A stretch of 7,143 nt of DNA from Bacteroidales bacterium UBA1237. GTDB lineage: Bacteria > Bacteroidota > Bacteroidia > Bacteroidales > UBA932. The notes under the pieces are model-generated. The model ran no database searches. It was not told the DNA's origin and saw only the letters and a program-made list of their open reading frames with translations. Of this stretch, positions 1 to 5,451 are shown piece by piece (within the stretch, counting starts at the first letter, position 1; each line of letters opens with the position of its first letter). Where the stretch lies: the NCBI GenBank assembly GCA_002308935.1, contig DBWN01000288.1, forward strand, positions 1,533 through 8,675, given 5' to 3'. The position numbers and the translations under genes were made by a program.

Positions 1-179
1 TTCCTGGGCGAGGGTTGTTTCAGGATAAGGTCCTTGTTCTTGGCGTCGAAGGCGATTCATTGTCCGTCAATCTTGGCCTCTGCGCCGGGGATGCTGAATA
101 GAACGCCCTTGTAGTAGCCCTTGTCAAGATTGACCGCTTATCCGCTTGAGATGCCGGTAGGACGGAAAGGCCGTTTCTT
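1..179 (-). pseudogene. Decayed fragment of an unidentified protein gene, cut by the left edge
   Basis: Read on the minus strand, this stretch gives a convincing protein frame: AVNLDKGYYKGVLFSIPG, then AEAKIDGQ, a stop, and IAFDAKNKDLILKQPSPR up to the edge. Two in-frame stops interrupt it, TAA at 140-138 and TGA at 59-57. The TGA could be a single-base change from a Trp codon, since the reading resumes smoothly after it. No start codon is visible in this frame, and the sequence becomes AT-rich and non-coding above about position 185. The plus-strand frames look less like protein. I do not recognise the family. The best reading is a gene remnant; a shifted frame or sequencing errors in a live gene are alternatives. 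Confidence 0.4.
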
Positions 180-197
180 ATCCCGTACTAGAAACAA

Positions 198-223
198 ATT
201 GTTTAATACATATTGTTTAATAC
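198..223. repeat. 12-bp tandem direct repeat upstream of the ATPase gene
   Basis: ATTGTTTAATAC occurs exactly at 198-209 and again at 212-223, a 14-bp period. The first copy overlaps a dyad, AAACAA-a-TTGTTT (192-204). The repeats lie just upstream of, and partly overlap, the likely promoter of the ATPase gene. They could be a regulator binding site or simply low-complexity AT-rich DNA. No function can be assigned from sequence. Confidence 0.55.
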
Positions 224-243
224 GATTTATTTCATTACCTTCG
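213..243 (+). promoter_or_regulatory. Possible Bacteroidota-type promoter of the AAA ATPase gene
   Basis: TTG at 213-215 is followed after 20 bp by TACCTTCG at 236-243. The Bacteroidota primary sigma consensus is TTTG or TTG about 20 bp before TAnnTTTG, so the -7 element has one mismatch (C for T). Transcription would begin near 250, leaving a leader of about 10 nt before the ATG at 260. The short leader and the mismatch keep confidence moderate. Confidence 0.35.
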
Positions 244-259
244 CAAAAAAGAATCATTT

Positions 260-1396
260 ATGATGACCGACAATCCATTCATTATCAAAGGATATGCTGG
301 AAAGGCTTATTTCTGCGACAGGAAAGAAGAGACGCATAAACTCGTCACCCGAGCTGTAGGCGGCAGTGATTCTGCCGTCATTTCCCCCAGGCGCCTGGGA
401 AAGTCCGGCCTTGTTAGGCACGTCCTCCTGACAATAGATGAGGAGTATCCCGGGATCGAAACCCTCTATACAGATATCTATGCGACAAGTTCGTTGGGCG
501 ATCTTGTCGAGAATCTGTCCTCCTCCATATTGGCAAAATTCCCAGAGAAAACCCGTTTCGGGAAGCGTTTCATGGATTTTATGAAATCCATACGCCCCTA
601 TATGACTTTTGATCCCTTGTCAGGAATTCCGCAATTCCATCTGGATTTCGCCACACCTATGCAGAAAGAAGCCACGCTGAAAAGCATATTCGACTTGCTG
701 GACGATGCCGGAACCCCGCTCGTTTTCGCCATCGACGAATTCCAGCAAATCACCGAATACCCGGAGAAGAACGTAGAGGCGCTCCTGCGCACATACACCC
801 AGAATCTGCACAACATCCGTTTCATTTTCAGCGGCAGCAAGAGAAGGCTGATGACAGCCATGTTCAATAACGCCACGAGGCCCTTCTATGCCAGTGTGGA
901 GTCGATGTCCCTGGACAAATTGGACCGGAAGGTATATTCAGAATTCATATTGTCGATGTTCAGGAAAGGGGATAGGACGATGGAGGTGGATGCGTTGGAT
1001 TTTGTACTCGACTGGACTAGGATTCACACATATTACACACAAAGGGTCTGCCACAACCTTTTCGATACCGGAGAGAAACACCTGACCCTTGACATCGCCA
1101 AGAAAGTGTGCCAGGACATCCTCGACGGGGAAAATTACAATTATCTCCAGCTGCGCGAGATACTGCCCCTCCAGCAATGGCGGTTCCTCATCGGCCTTGC
1201 CAAGGAAGAAAAAGTGACACAGATCACTGCCAATTCTTTCATTTCAAAGTACAAAATAGGCAGCGCCGCTACGTCAAGACGTGCCGCAGAGTCCTTGGAA
1301 GAAAAAGAACTGATTCTTAAAACGCCTTCTCTGGGAGAGACCGTTTATGAGGTTTACGACGTGTTCTTCTCCCGCTGGCTGGAACAAACATACTGA
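260..1396 (+). CDS. Orphan AAA family ATPase (ATPase_2-like, Bacteroidota type)
   Basis: A 378-residue protein that should bind and hydrolyse ATP; its cellular role and partner are unknown. Seen in the sequence: an N-terminal DNPFIIKGY motif (4-12) typical of this Bacteroidota family; a Walker A loop SPRRLGKS (42-49, Lys48) with Ser in place of the usual first Gly; a Walker B segment LVFAIDEF (154-161, Asp159 and Glu160); and a sensor-1-like strand FIFSGS (188-193). The last 75 or so residues look like a winged-helix domain. There are no membrane segments and no signal peptide, so it is probably cytoplasmic. The start is the first of two adjacent ATGs (260 and 263); no Shine-Dalgarno is present, as is usual in Bacteroidota. 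It stands alone and converges on the nitroreductase gene. Members of this family are often present in many copies per genome and their function is not established. The family call is firm, the function is not. Confidence 0.87.
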   Translation: MMTDNPFIIKGYAGKAYFCDRKEETHKLVTRAVGGSDSAVISPRRLGKSGLVRHVLLTIDEEYPGIETLYTDIYATSSLGDLVENLSSSILAKFPEKTRFGKRFMDFMKSIRPYMTFDPLSGIPQFHLDFATPMQKEATLKSIFDLLDDAGTPLVFAIDEFQQITEYPEKNVEALLRTYTQNLHNIRFIFSGSKRRLMTAMFNNATRPFYASVESMSLDKLDRKVYSEFILSMFRKGDRTMEVDALDFVLDWTRIHTYYTQRVCHNLFDTGEKHLTLDIAKKVCQDILDGENYNYLQLREILPLQQWRFLIGLAKEEKVTQITANSFISKYKIGSAATSRRAAESLEEKELILKTPSLGETVYEVYDVFFSRWLEQTY

Positions 1397-1432
1397 AAAC
1401 GGAAACCATATGTCTGTTGTCCAAAACAAGGT

Positions 1433-1478
1433 AAAAGAAAAGTTTCACACGAAGCGCTTATGCGACTTCGTGTGAAAC
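1433..1478 (-). terminator. Intrinsic terminator of the transporter-nitroreductase unit
   Basis: A perfect 13-bp inverted repeat, GTTTCACACGAAG (1442-1454) and CTTCGTGTGAAAC (1466-1478), is extended inside by CGC/GCG around a TTAT loop with one bulged base. On the minus strand the stem is followed directly by a T-rich tract, TTTTCTTTT (1441-1433). It lies 37 bp after the nitroreductase stop. On the plus strand no T run follows the stem, so it is a weaker terminator for the convergent ATPase gene, although it may serve both. Confidence 0.82.
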
Positions 1479-1514
1479 AACTTCAAATGTGGTTTTGCCA
1501 AGCCCTATTGGACG

Positions 1515-2132
1515 TTACAGCACCCTCACGATATCCTCCAGAGGCTTACGAACGGTGTGCAGTTCGGTAGGTTGGCCCGCTCCGTCTGCCGGGTAACCTA
1601 TAGCCAGAAGGCCGTAAACACCATGTTCACGGGTCTCCGGGAGGACTTCACGTACCTTGCTGGGGTTGAAATCCCAGATCCACATGTTCGCCAGCCCGGC
1701 ATCTGTTGCAGTAAGCATCAGGTGGGTAAGTACGATGGCTGCATCAGTCTTCGCTGCATTGATACCGTCATACTCACGGACCCAAGCCTCTTCGTTACGG
1801 CAGCCTACGACCAGTACTACCGGAGCGTTGTAACAAGGATGGATCGTGCGCAAGCGGGCAAGAGCGTCTTCGCTTTTCACCACCCAGATTCGAGTAGGCT
1901 GGCAGTTCGCTGCAGAAGGAGCCAGACGGCCTGCCTCAAGGATCATGTTCAATTTGGTATCCGAAACGGGATAATTGCTGAAGGAGTGGCATGAATAGCG
2001 GCTCTCCAGGATGCGCATAAATGCATCGGAACCATAACTGTACTTGGTGATCTTCTGCTCGACGTCGGAAAAAGCGGCGCGATTCATGATCTTGGCAATG
2101 TCGCTCATGCGACTAAAGGGTTTCTTTTTCAT
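1515..2132 (-). CDS. Nitroreductase-family FMN-dependent oxidoreductase
   Basis: A 205-residue cytoplasmic flavoprotein of the nitroreductase superfamily, whose members use FMN and NAD(P)H to reduce nitro compounds, quinones or similar acceptors. The true substrate cannot be read from sequence. Visible motifs: the FMN phosphate region SRYSCHSFSNYPV (44-56), where the usual second Arg of RRSxRxF is His49; APSAANCQP (71-79); the helix DAAIVLTHLMLTATDAGL (130-147); and GYPADGAGQP (179-188) before the closing KPLED. Typical single-domain members are about 165-190 residues and begin just before the SRYSCHSF motif. The first 38 residues are therefore an unusual extension, and Met39 (codon at 2018-2016) is a possible alternative start. 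The gene begins 56 bp after the transporter stop with no terminator seen between, so the two are probably co-transcribed. A strong terminator follows it. Confidence 0.88.
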   Translation of the reverse strand: MKKKPFSRMSDIAKIMNRAAFSDVEQKITKYSYGSDAFMRILESRYSCHSFSNYPVSDTKLNMILEAGRLAPSAANCQPTRIWVVKSEDALARLRTIHPCYNAPVVLVVGCRNEEAWVREYDGINAAKTDAAIVLTHLMLTATDAGLANMWIWDFNPSKVREVLPETREHGVYGLLAIGYPADGAGQPTELHTVRKPLEDIVRVL

Positions 2133-2159
2133 CTTCGGTTTGTTTTCAGTGTCCGAGTG

Positions 2160-2193
2160 AATTATATGTGGTAATTATATCTGCTGAATTATA
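2160..2193. repeat. Three AATTATA copies between transporter and nitroreductase
   Basis: AATTATA occurs at 2160-2166, 2173-2179 and 2187-2193, so spacings are 13 and 14 bp; the last copy overlaps the transporter stop codon. On the minus strand each reads TATAATT. They could be part of an internal promoter or regulator site for the nitroreductase, but none matches TAnnTTTG well. AT-rich intergenic chance similarity is equally possible. Confidence 0.3.
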
Positions 2194-3742
2194 CGCCCAT
2201 GATGGCCTTCACCAGGAAGTACACCAGAGGTACCGTAACCGCAAACACACCGATAATATCCAGGAGAACACCTGCCTTTATCATCTTCGTGATAGGGATG
2301 TAACCTGAAGCGTAGACGATAGCATTCGGAGGTGTAGAAACCGGAAGCATGAATGCGAGAGAGGTACACAGAGCCATGACCACGCACACAGGTACAGGGC
2401 TGAAGCCCAATGAGACTGCAGTAGCGATGGCGATAGGACCCATAAGGTTGGCGACCGCGGTATTGGATGTGAGCTCGGAAAGCAGGAGTGCAGTCACAGC
2501 GAATACGGTGAGGAATATATACTCTGACGGTTTACCGCCGAGAGCTGCTGTCAGCGACTCACCGATCCACTGGGAAAGACCCGTGGAGAACACCATTCCG
2601 CCGATTGCAAGACCGCCACCGAAGAGCAGCAAAGTACCCCAGTCAATACCGGAGACACCTTCTTTCCAGCTCAGGGTCATCTTGCCCTTCTTAAGGTCAA
2701 CAGGAAGGAGGAACATGAGAAGACCACCGATCATAGCAGCTACGGCCTCAGGGAAACGGGCACCATATAACTTCACAAAGTCGGCGTTGATGGCATCGGG
2801 AGCGATGTTCTGGACCGCACTGAAGATTCCAGGAAGCACCCAAAGGACAACCGCGATGATGAAGGCGAAAAGGGTGTTCTTCTGGGCACGGGTCCACTTG
2901 CCCAATGAGTTCTTCTTATCCTGAATGAACTCCTGAGCTCCGTCAATGTGCTTCACGTCTGAAGGGAACATCTTCTGAAGGACGAAGAAGGTGATCACGA
3001 AGTAGAGCGCCATTGCGAGGAAGCCCCAAATCATCCAGTTGAAGAATGTGATCTGAGGAGATTCAGGAGCGAGCTCTCTGATGAAGCCTATCATGATGAT
3101 ATTCGGAGGAGTACCGATCGGGGTAAGAACACCTCCGATTGAGCAAGCGTATGCTGTCATAAGCATAAGACCGGTAGCATATTTATATTTGCTCAGGTCG
3201 ATATCCTTGCCATTGGCTGCCATCATCTCGCGGATAGCCTCAAGAAGTCCAAGAGCGATAGGGAACATCATGGCTGCAGTAGCGGTATTGCTGATCCACC
3301 CGGAGCAGAGCATACACGCAAGACCGATAGCCAAGAATATCTTACGTGGCGAATCTCCTACCCATTTCATGGACATGATACCATATGCGATACGTTTATC
3401 AAGTCCGTTGACCATCATACCCTTAGCGATCAAGAATCCTCCCATGAACAGGAAAATCATAGGATTTGCGAATGCCTTGAAAGCATCAGTCGCTGAAGCA
3501 ACTCCGAAAATGACACAAAGAGTAGGTCCGATCAGAGAGGTGACAGGGATGGGTACCGGCTCGCAGATCCACCAGAAAGCCACAAATGTCACGATAGCCA
3601 ACAGTTTGTGTGCTTCCGGATTCTCCGCAAGCCCCGCGATGGGGAGAAAATAAACCAACAGGGCGCAAATCGGCCCGAAAATCGCTCCAAAGATGTGCCT
3701 TTTTCTATCAAAAGACGACTCTTGTGCTGCTTGAGGTTTCAT
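2189..3742 (-). CDS. DASS/SLC13 family sodium-coupled anion (dicarboxylate) transporter
   Basis: A 517-residue inner-membrane transporter of the divalent anion:sodium symporter family, like VcINDY, which carry C4-dicarboxylates such as succinate, malate and fumarate, or in some members sulfate. Both inverted-repeat signatures are visible: SNTATAAMM (SNT at 151-153) with GTPPN (210-214), and SELTSNTAVANLM (SNT at 426-428) with PVSTPPNAI (467-475). In VcINDY these SNT and adjacent loops hold sodium and the substrate carboxylates. More than ten hydrophobic segments are seen, with a charged cytoplasmic stretch around 262-288. The length is normal for the family. I chose the ATG at 3742; an in-frame TTG at 3748 would add two residues. 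The substrate is inferred from the family; a sulfate role is less likely but not excluded. It leads the transporter-nitroreductase unit and has a long structured upstream region. Confidence 0.93.
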   Translation of the reverse strand: MKPQAAQESSFDRKRHIFGAIFGPICALLVYFLPIAGLAENPEAHKLLAIVTFVAFWWICEPVPIPVTSLIGPTLCVIFGVASATDAFKAFANPMIFLFMGGFLIAKGMMVNGLDKRIAYGIMSMKWVGDSPRKIFLAIGLACMLCSGWISNTATAAMMFPIALGLLEAIREMMAANGKDIDLSKYKYATGLMLMTAYACSIGGVLTPIGTPPNIIMIGFIRELAPESPQITFFNWMIWGFLAMALYFVITFFVLQKMFPSDVKHIDGAQEFIQDKKNSLGKWTRAQKNTLFAFIIAVVLWVLPGIFSAVQNIAPDAINADFVKLYGARFPEAVAAMIGGLLMFLLPVDLKKGKMTLSWKEGVSGIDWGTLLLFGGGLAIGGMVFSTGLSQWIGESLTAALGGKPSEYIFLTVFAVTALLLSELTSNTAVANLMGPIAIATAVSLGFSPVPVCVVMALCTSLAFMLPVSTPPNAIVYASGYIPITKMIKAGVLLDIIGVFAVTVPLVYFLVKAIMGV

Positions 3743-3840
3743 AATCAATACCTGTTATTGTTCTACTTAGTACAGTTCGTCTGTACCTTCATGGGGGTCC
3801 CTCAAAGGGACGTCAATAAAGCTATGACCCTATAAACAAC

Positions 3841-3868
3841 CGCATACACGTCTTTTGGGGCGTATGCG
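3841..3868. repeat. Inverted repeat CGCATAC/GTATGCG upstream of the transporter
   Basis: CGCATAC (3841-3847) pairs perfectly with GTATGCG (3862-3868) around a 14-nt loop. It sits about 100 bp before the transporter start. On the minus strand it is followed by GTTGTTTATAG, which is only mildly T-rich, so termination here would be weak. It could be a leader hairpin or a regulator operator. Confidence 0.5.
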
Positions 3869-3886
3869 ACAAAATATCATCAATAT

Positions 3887-3936
3887 ATAATCGGCCTTCG
3901 TCAATTATGTGGCTATTGACCACAAGGCCCGATTAT
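3887..3936. repeat. Long imperfect hairpin upstream of the transporter
   Basis: ATAATCGGCCTT (3887-3898) pairs with AAGGCCCGATTAT (3924-3936), 12 bp with one bulged C. Inside it GTCAAT (3900-3905) pairs with ATTGAC (3915-3920) around a 9-nt loop. The whole folds into one hairpin of about 50 nt. Neither strand has a clear T run beside it, so it is not an obvious intrinsic terminator. It could be a structured leader element of the transporter mRNA, an operator, or a copy of a dispersed palindromic repeat. Confidence 0.55.
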
Positions 3937-4039
3937 CATTCTATTCATAGCCCCGTACCGGATATAAACCACAAAAACATCCTCAAGTATAATCCGTTCC
4001 GGCCATAGAGGCACGTCTGGTGAAGTTTTTCAGATATTG

Positions 4040-4079
4040 AAAAAAGAGTAGAATCACCGAAAACGGCAGCTGATTCTAC
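4040..4079 (-). terminator. Intrinsic terminator close behind a consensus promoter
   Basis: GTAGAATCA (4048-4056) and TGATTCTAC (4071-4079) form a perfect 9-bp stem, with an inner CCG/CGG stem (4057-4059 and 4064-4066), an AAAA/TTTT loop and a 4-nt bulge. On the minus strand the stem is followed by TCTTTTTTC (4047-4039). It lies 293 bp after the peptidase stop, which already has its own terminator. It therefore more likely ends a short transcript from the promoter at 4143-4112, or attenuates transcription into the transporter gene. Confidence 0.7.
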
Positions 4080-4106
4080 ACTGTAAAAGAAACTTGACAC
4101 ACATAT
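4040..4106 (-). ncRNA. Putative small RNA or attenuated leader transcript of about 65 nt
   Basis: Transcription from the consensus promoter at 4143-4112 should begin near 4106 and stop at the T run ending at 4040, giving an RNA of about 65 nt with a 3' terminator hairpin. The 5' part, about 27 nt, is unpaired and could base-pair with targets. It resembles no RNA family I know, and its start is inferred from promoter spacing only. A 16-codon ORF starting at 4104 (MCVKFLLQCRISCRFR) ends inside the hairpin, so a translated leader is an alternative. Confidence 0.33.
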
Positions 4107-4111
4107 GGCTT

Positions 4112-4143
4112 CAAATATAAGGAAATTGAACCACGCCACCAAA
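4112..4143 (-). promoter_or_regulatory. Consensus Bacteroidota promoter
   Basis: On the minus strand TTTG (4143-4140) is followed after exactly 20 bp by TATATTTG (4119-4112). This matches the Bacteroidota primary sigma consensus TTTG-N20-TAnnTTTG at every defined base. The start would be near 4106. Downstream lie a terminator hairpin about 27 nt away and, 364 nt away, the transporter start, for which this is the best promoter seen. Confidence 0.62.
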
Positions 4144-4290
4144 CATTTTATTTGTTTTCCGCATTTTTTTAAAAGACGTTTTTCTATACCTTGATTATCA
4201 CAAAATCATTGACAAGGTCCCTGCATCAAAGAATGTCAAAAGGTGATTCTTCTTCCCGAAACCGCCCCATTCCCAAGGAGTATAACCGCA

Positions 4291-4341
4291 GAAAAAAGAT
4301 GCGCACAAACAGCACTATTCACGATAATGCAGTCTGTGCGC
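4291..4341 (-). terminator. Intrinsic terminator of the fucosidase-peptidase unit
   Basis: On the minus strand GCGCACAGACTGCATT (4341-4326) pairs with the arm ending at 4301 that reads TGCTGTTTGTGCGC. That gives about 15 pairs with one mismatch and two G-T wobbles, closed by a loop around ATCGTGAAT. It is followed at once by ATCTTTTTTC (4300-4291). It begins about 30 nt after the peptidase stop codon, the expected place for the end of this unit. Confidence 0.82.
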
Positions 4342-4371
4342 GACGATTTCCGGCCTTCTCCTTTATACCGC

Positions 4372-5415
4372 TCAAATCGTTGACTGACGTACAGGAGAGA
4401 GGTTTTCAAGAACGAAGTGGCCATTGTCCGGGAAATAATAAGGACTGCGGCGGATCGAATGGATGCCCTTGTTGCTGTCCTCGTTCCCTATCACACGGCG
4501 GACGAAAAGAAGACGAGGCGTCCCGTCATAGTAATCCGGATCCTCTCTTCTCAAGGAATTGATCCTGACAACCATTGAAGAGTGTATGATTTTCCCGTCA
4601 CCAAGGTAGATGGCCACATGGCTGACTCTTCTTGTCATGGTGTTTCCGAAAAGGATCAGATCCCCTGGCCTCAGTTTGCTGAAGTCTCCTTTAAGGACTC
4701 CTGAGCAATCGATGTCGTCCCCTACCCTCACCTGCTGTGAAGTGTTCCTGGGGAGAAGGATCCCGTTCATGAAGAAGGCGGTTCTTGTAAGACCGCTGCA
4801 GTCTACGCCCTTGATTGAGGTCCCTCCCCATTGATAGCAGACACCCAGCATCTTCTTTGCCGTATTGATGATGTTCTCGGCGGTAGGTTTCCTGGTCTCG
4901 GCCCACTTGGTGAAGTCCTCGATATCCTTCGCTTTCACCCAGCCGGTTTTTCCGGAAGGGGTGACAACGCCCATGAAACCTTTTGAGGAAACTGTCTTTT
5001 GGGCCTTGCCCTGTTTCCATATGCGCAGAATGTCACCCATGACAAGGTCGTTCACCCTCTCAGATTTTTCAGACGGGGAAGAAAAGATGTGAGAATATTC
5101 AGCGGTGACGATATACTTGGGAGCGGCAATGTATTCGTCTATCTCCTCCCTGTCCATAAGTGTCACCGTCATCTCATTCACCCATGCCGTATAGGGTTCC
5201 GGAGACCTCACTTGCAGCCAACCGCCAGTCCTTCCCAACACGGTCACCACAGTGCCCATAAGAGCCTGATTGCCGAGCTCCGCAGCGTAATCCGGTTCTT
5301 CCCTCTCAAAGTTTGCCGCGACATTGACTACTCCGTATACTTGAGCGGAGAGCGTTATGGCCATCATCAAAAGGATCGACGCGGACATTGCCGCTTTCTT
5401 AAGTATAGTCCTCAT
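4372..5415 (-). CDS. SH3-domain C40 (NlpC/P60) peptidoglycan peptidase, YkfC-like
   Basis: A 347-residue exported cysteine peptidase that probably cuts gamma-D-Glu-L-diamino-acid bonds in peptidoglycan stem peptides, as YkfC-type enzymes do. A signal peptide is clear: MRTILKK, a hydrophobic core to about 22, and likely cleavage near LSA-Q (24/25). There is no lipobox, so a periplasmic location is expected. Two bacterial SH3-like domains follow (about 28-90 and 98-165; note GGWLQVRS and KTGWVKAKD), then the NlpC/P60 domain (about 178-310) with YQWGG (194-198), catalytic Cys206 in GVDCSGL, His266 in SHVAIYLG and a third polar residue, His278, in KIIHSS. The gene starts 36 bp after the fucosidase stop and is probably co-transcribed with it. 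After the domain, a tail of about 37 residues follows. Its middle, IHSIRRSPYYF, resembles the usual end of Bacteroidales homologues as I recall them, leaving some 19 extra residues. Family certain, exact bond inferred. Confidence 0.92.
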   Translation of the reverse strand: MRTILKKAAMSASILLMMAITLSAQVYGVVNVAANFEREEPDYAAELGNQALMGTVVTVLGRTGGWLQVRSPEPYTAWVNEMTVTLMDREEIDEYIAAPKYIVTAEYSHIFSSPSEKSERVNDLVMGDILRIWKQGKAQKTVSSKGFMGVVTPSGKTGWVKAKDIEDFTKWAETRKPTAENIINTAKKMLGVCYQWGGTSIKGVDCSGLTRTAFFMNGILLPRNTSQQVRVGDDIDCSGVLKGDFSKLRPGDLILFGNTMTRRVSHVAIYLGDGKIIHSSMVVRINSLRREDPDYYDGTPRLLFVRRVIGNEDSNKGIHSIRRSPYYFPDNGHFVLENLSPVRQSTI

Positions 5416-5451
5416 CTTGATTTGTATTTGTACTGCCCGTTATTGTTGTAT

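Larger units (their letters stand above)
3743..4371. other. 629-bp gene-free region between two minus-strand units
   Basis: No credible protein gene lies here; the frames open on either strand are short and compositionally unlike protein. From right to left it holds the peptidase-gene terminator (4341-4291), a stretch of about 150 bp with no clear feature, a consensus promoter (4143-4112), a terminator hairpin (4079-4040), and two further inverted repeats (3936-3887 and 3868-3841). The final 100 bp before the transporter start contain a small GTCCC/GGGAC hairpin (3797-3811) and no good promoter match. The best near match is TAGCTTTA, which lacks a well-spaced -33 element. Confidence 0.7.

Noticed and set aside
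260..1396. The AAA ATPase as part of a defence system
   Set aside because: No nuclease, toxin or other defence partner is beside it on either side within the window. The family is common as lone genes in Bacteroidota.
2349..3653. Two long plus-strand open frames (191 and 190 codons) opposite the transporter
   Set aside because: They are antisense to the conserved DASS gene and mirror its hydrophobic codon pattern. No domain or initiation signal supports them.
3945..4142. A 65-codon minus-strand frame in the gene-free region
   Set aside because: It spans the consensus -7 element and the terminator hairpin, and its translation shows no family features. The regulatory reading explains the stretch better.
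4188..4218. ACCTTG/CAAGGT inverted repeat as another terminator
   Set aside because: The stem is only 6 bp with a 19-nt loop and is not followed directly by a T run on either strand.
4191..4562. A 123-codon plus-strand frame
   Set aside because: It overlaps the end of the peptidase gene in antisense and runs through that gene's terminator. The composition is not protein-like.
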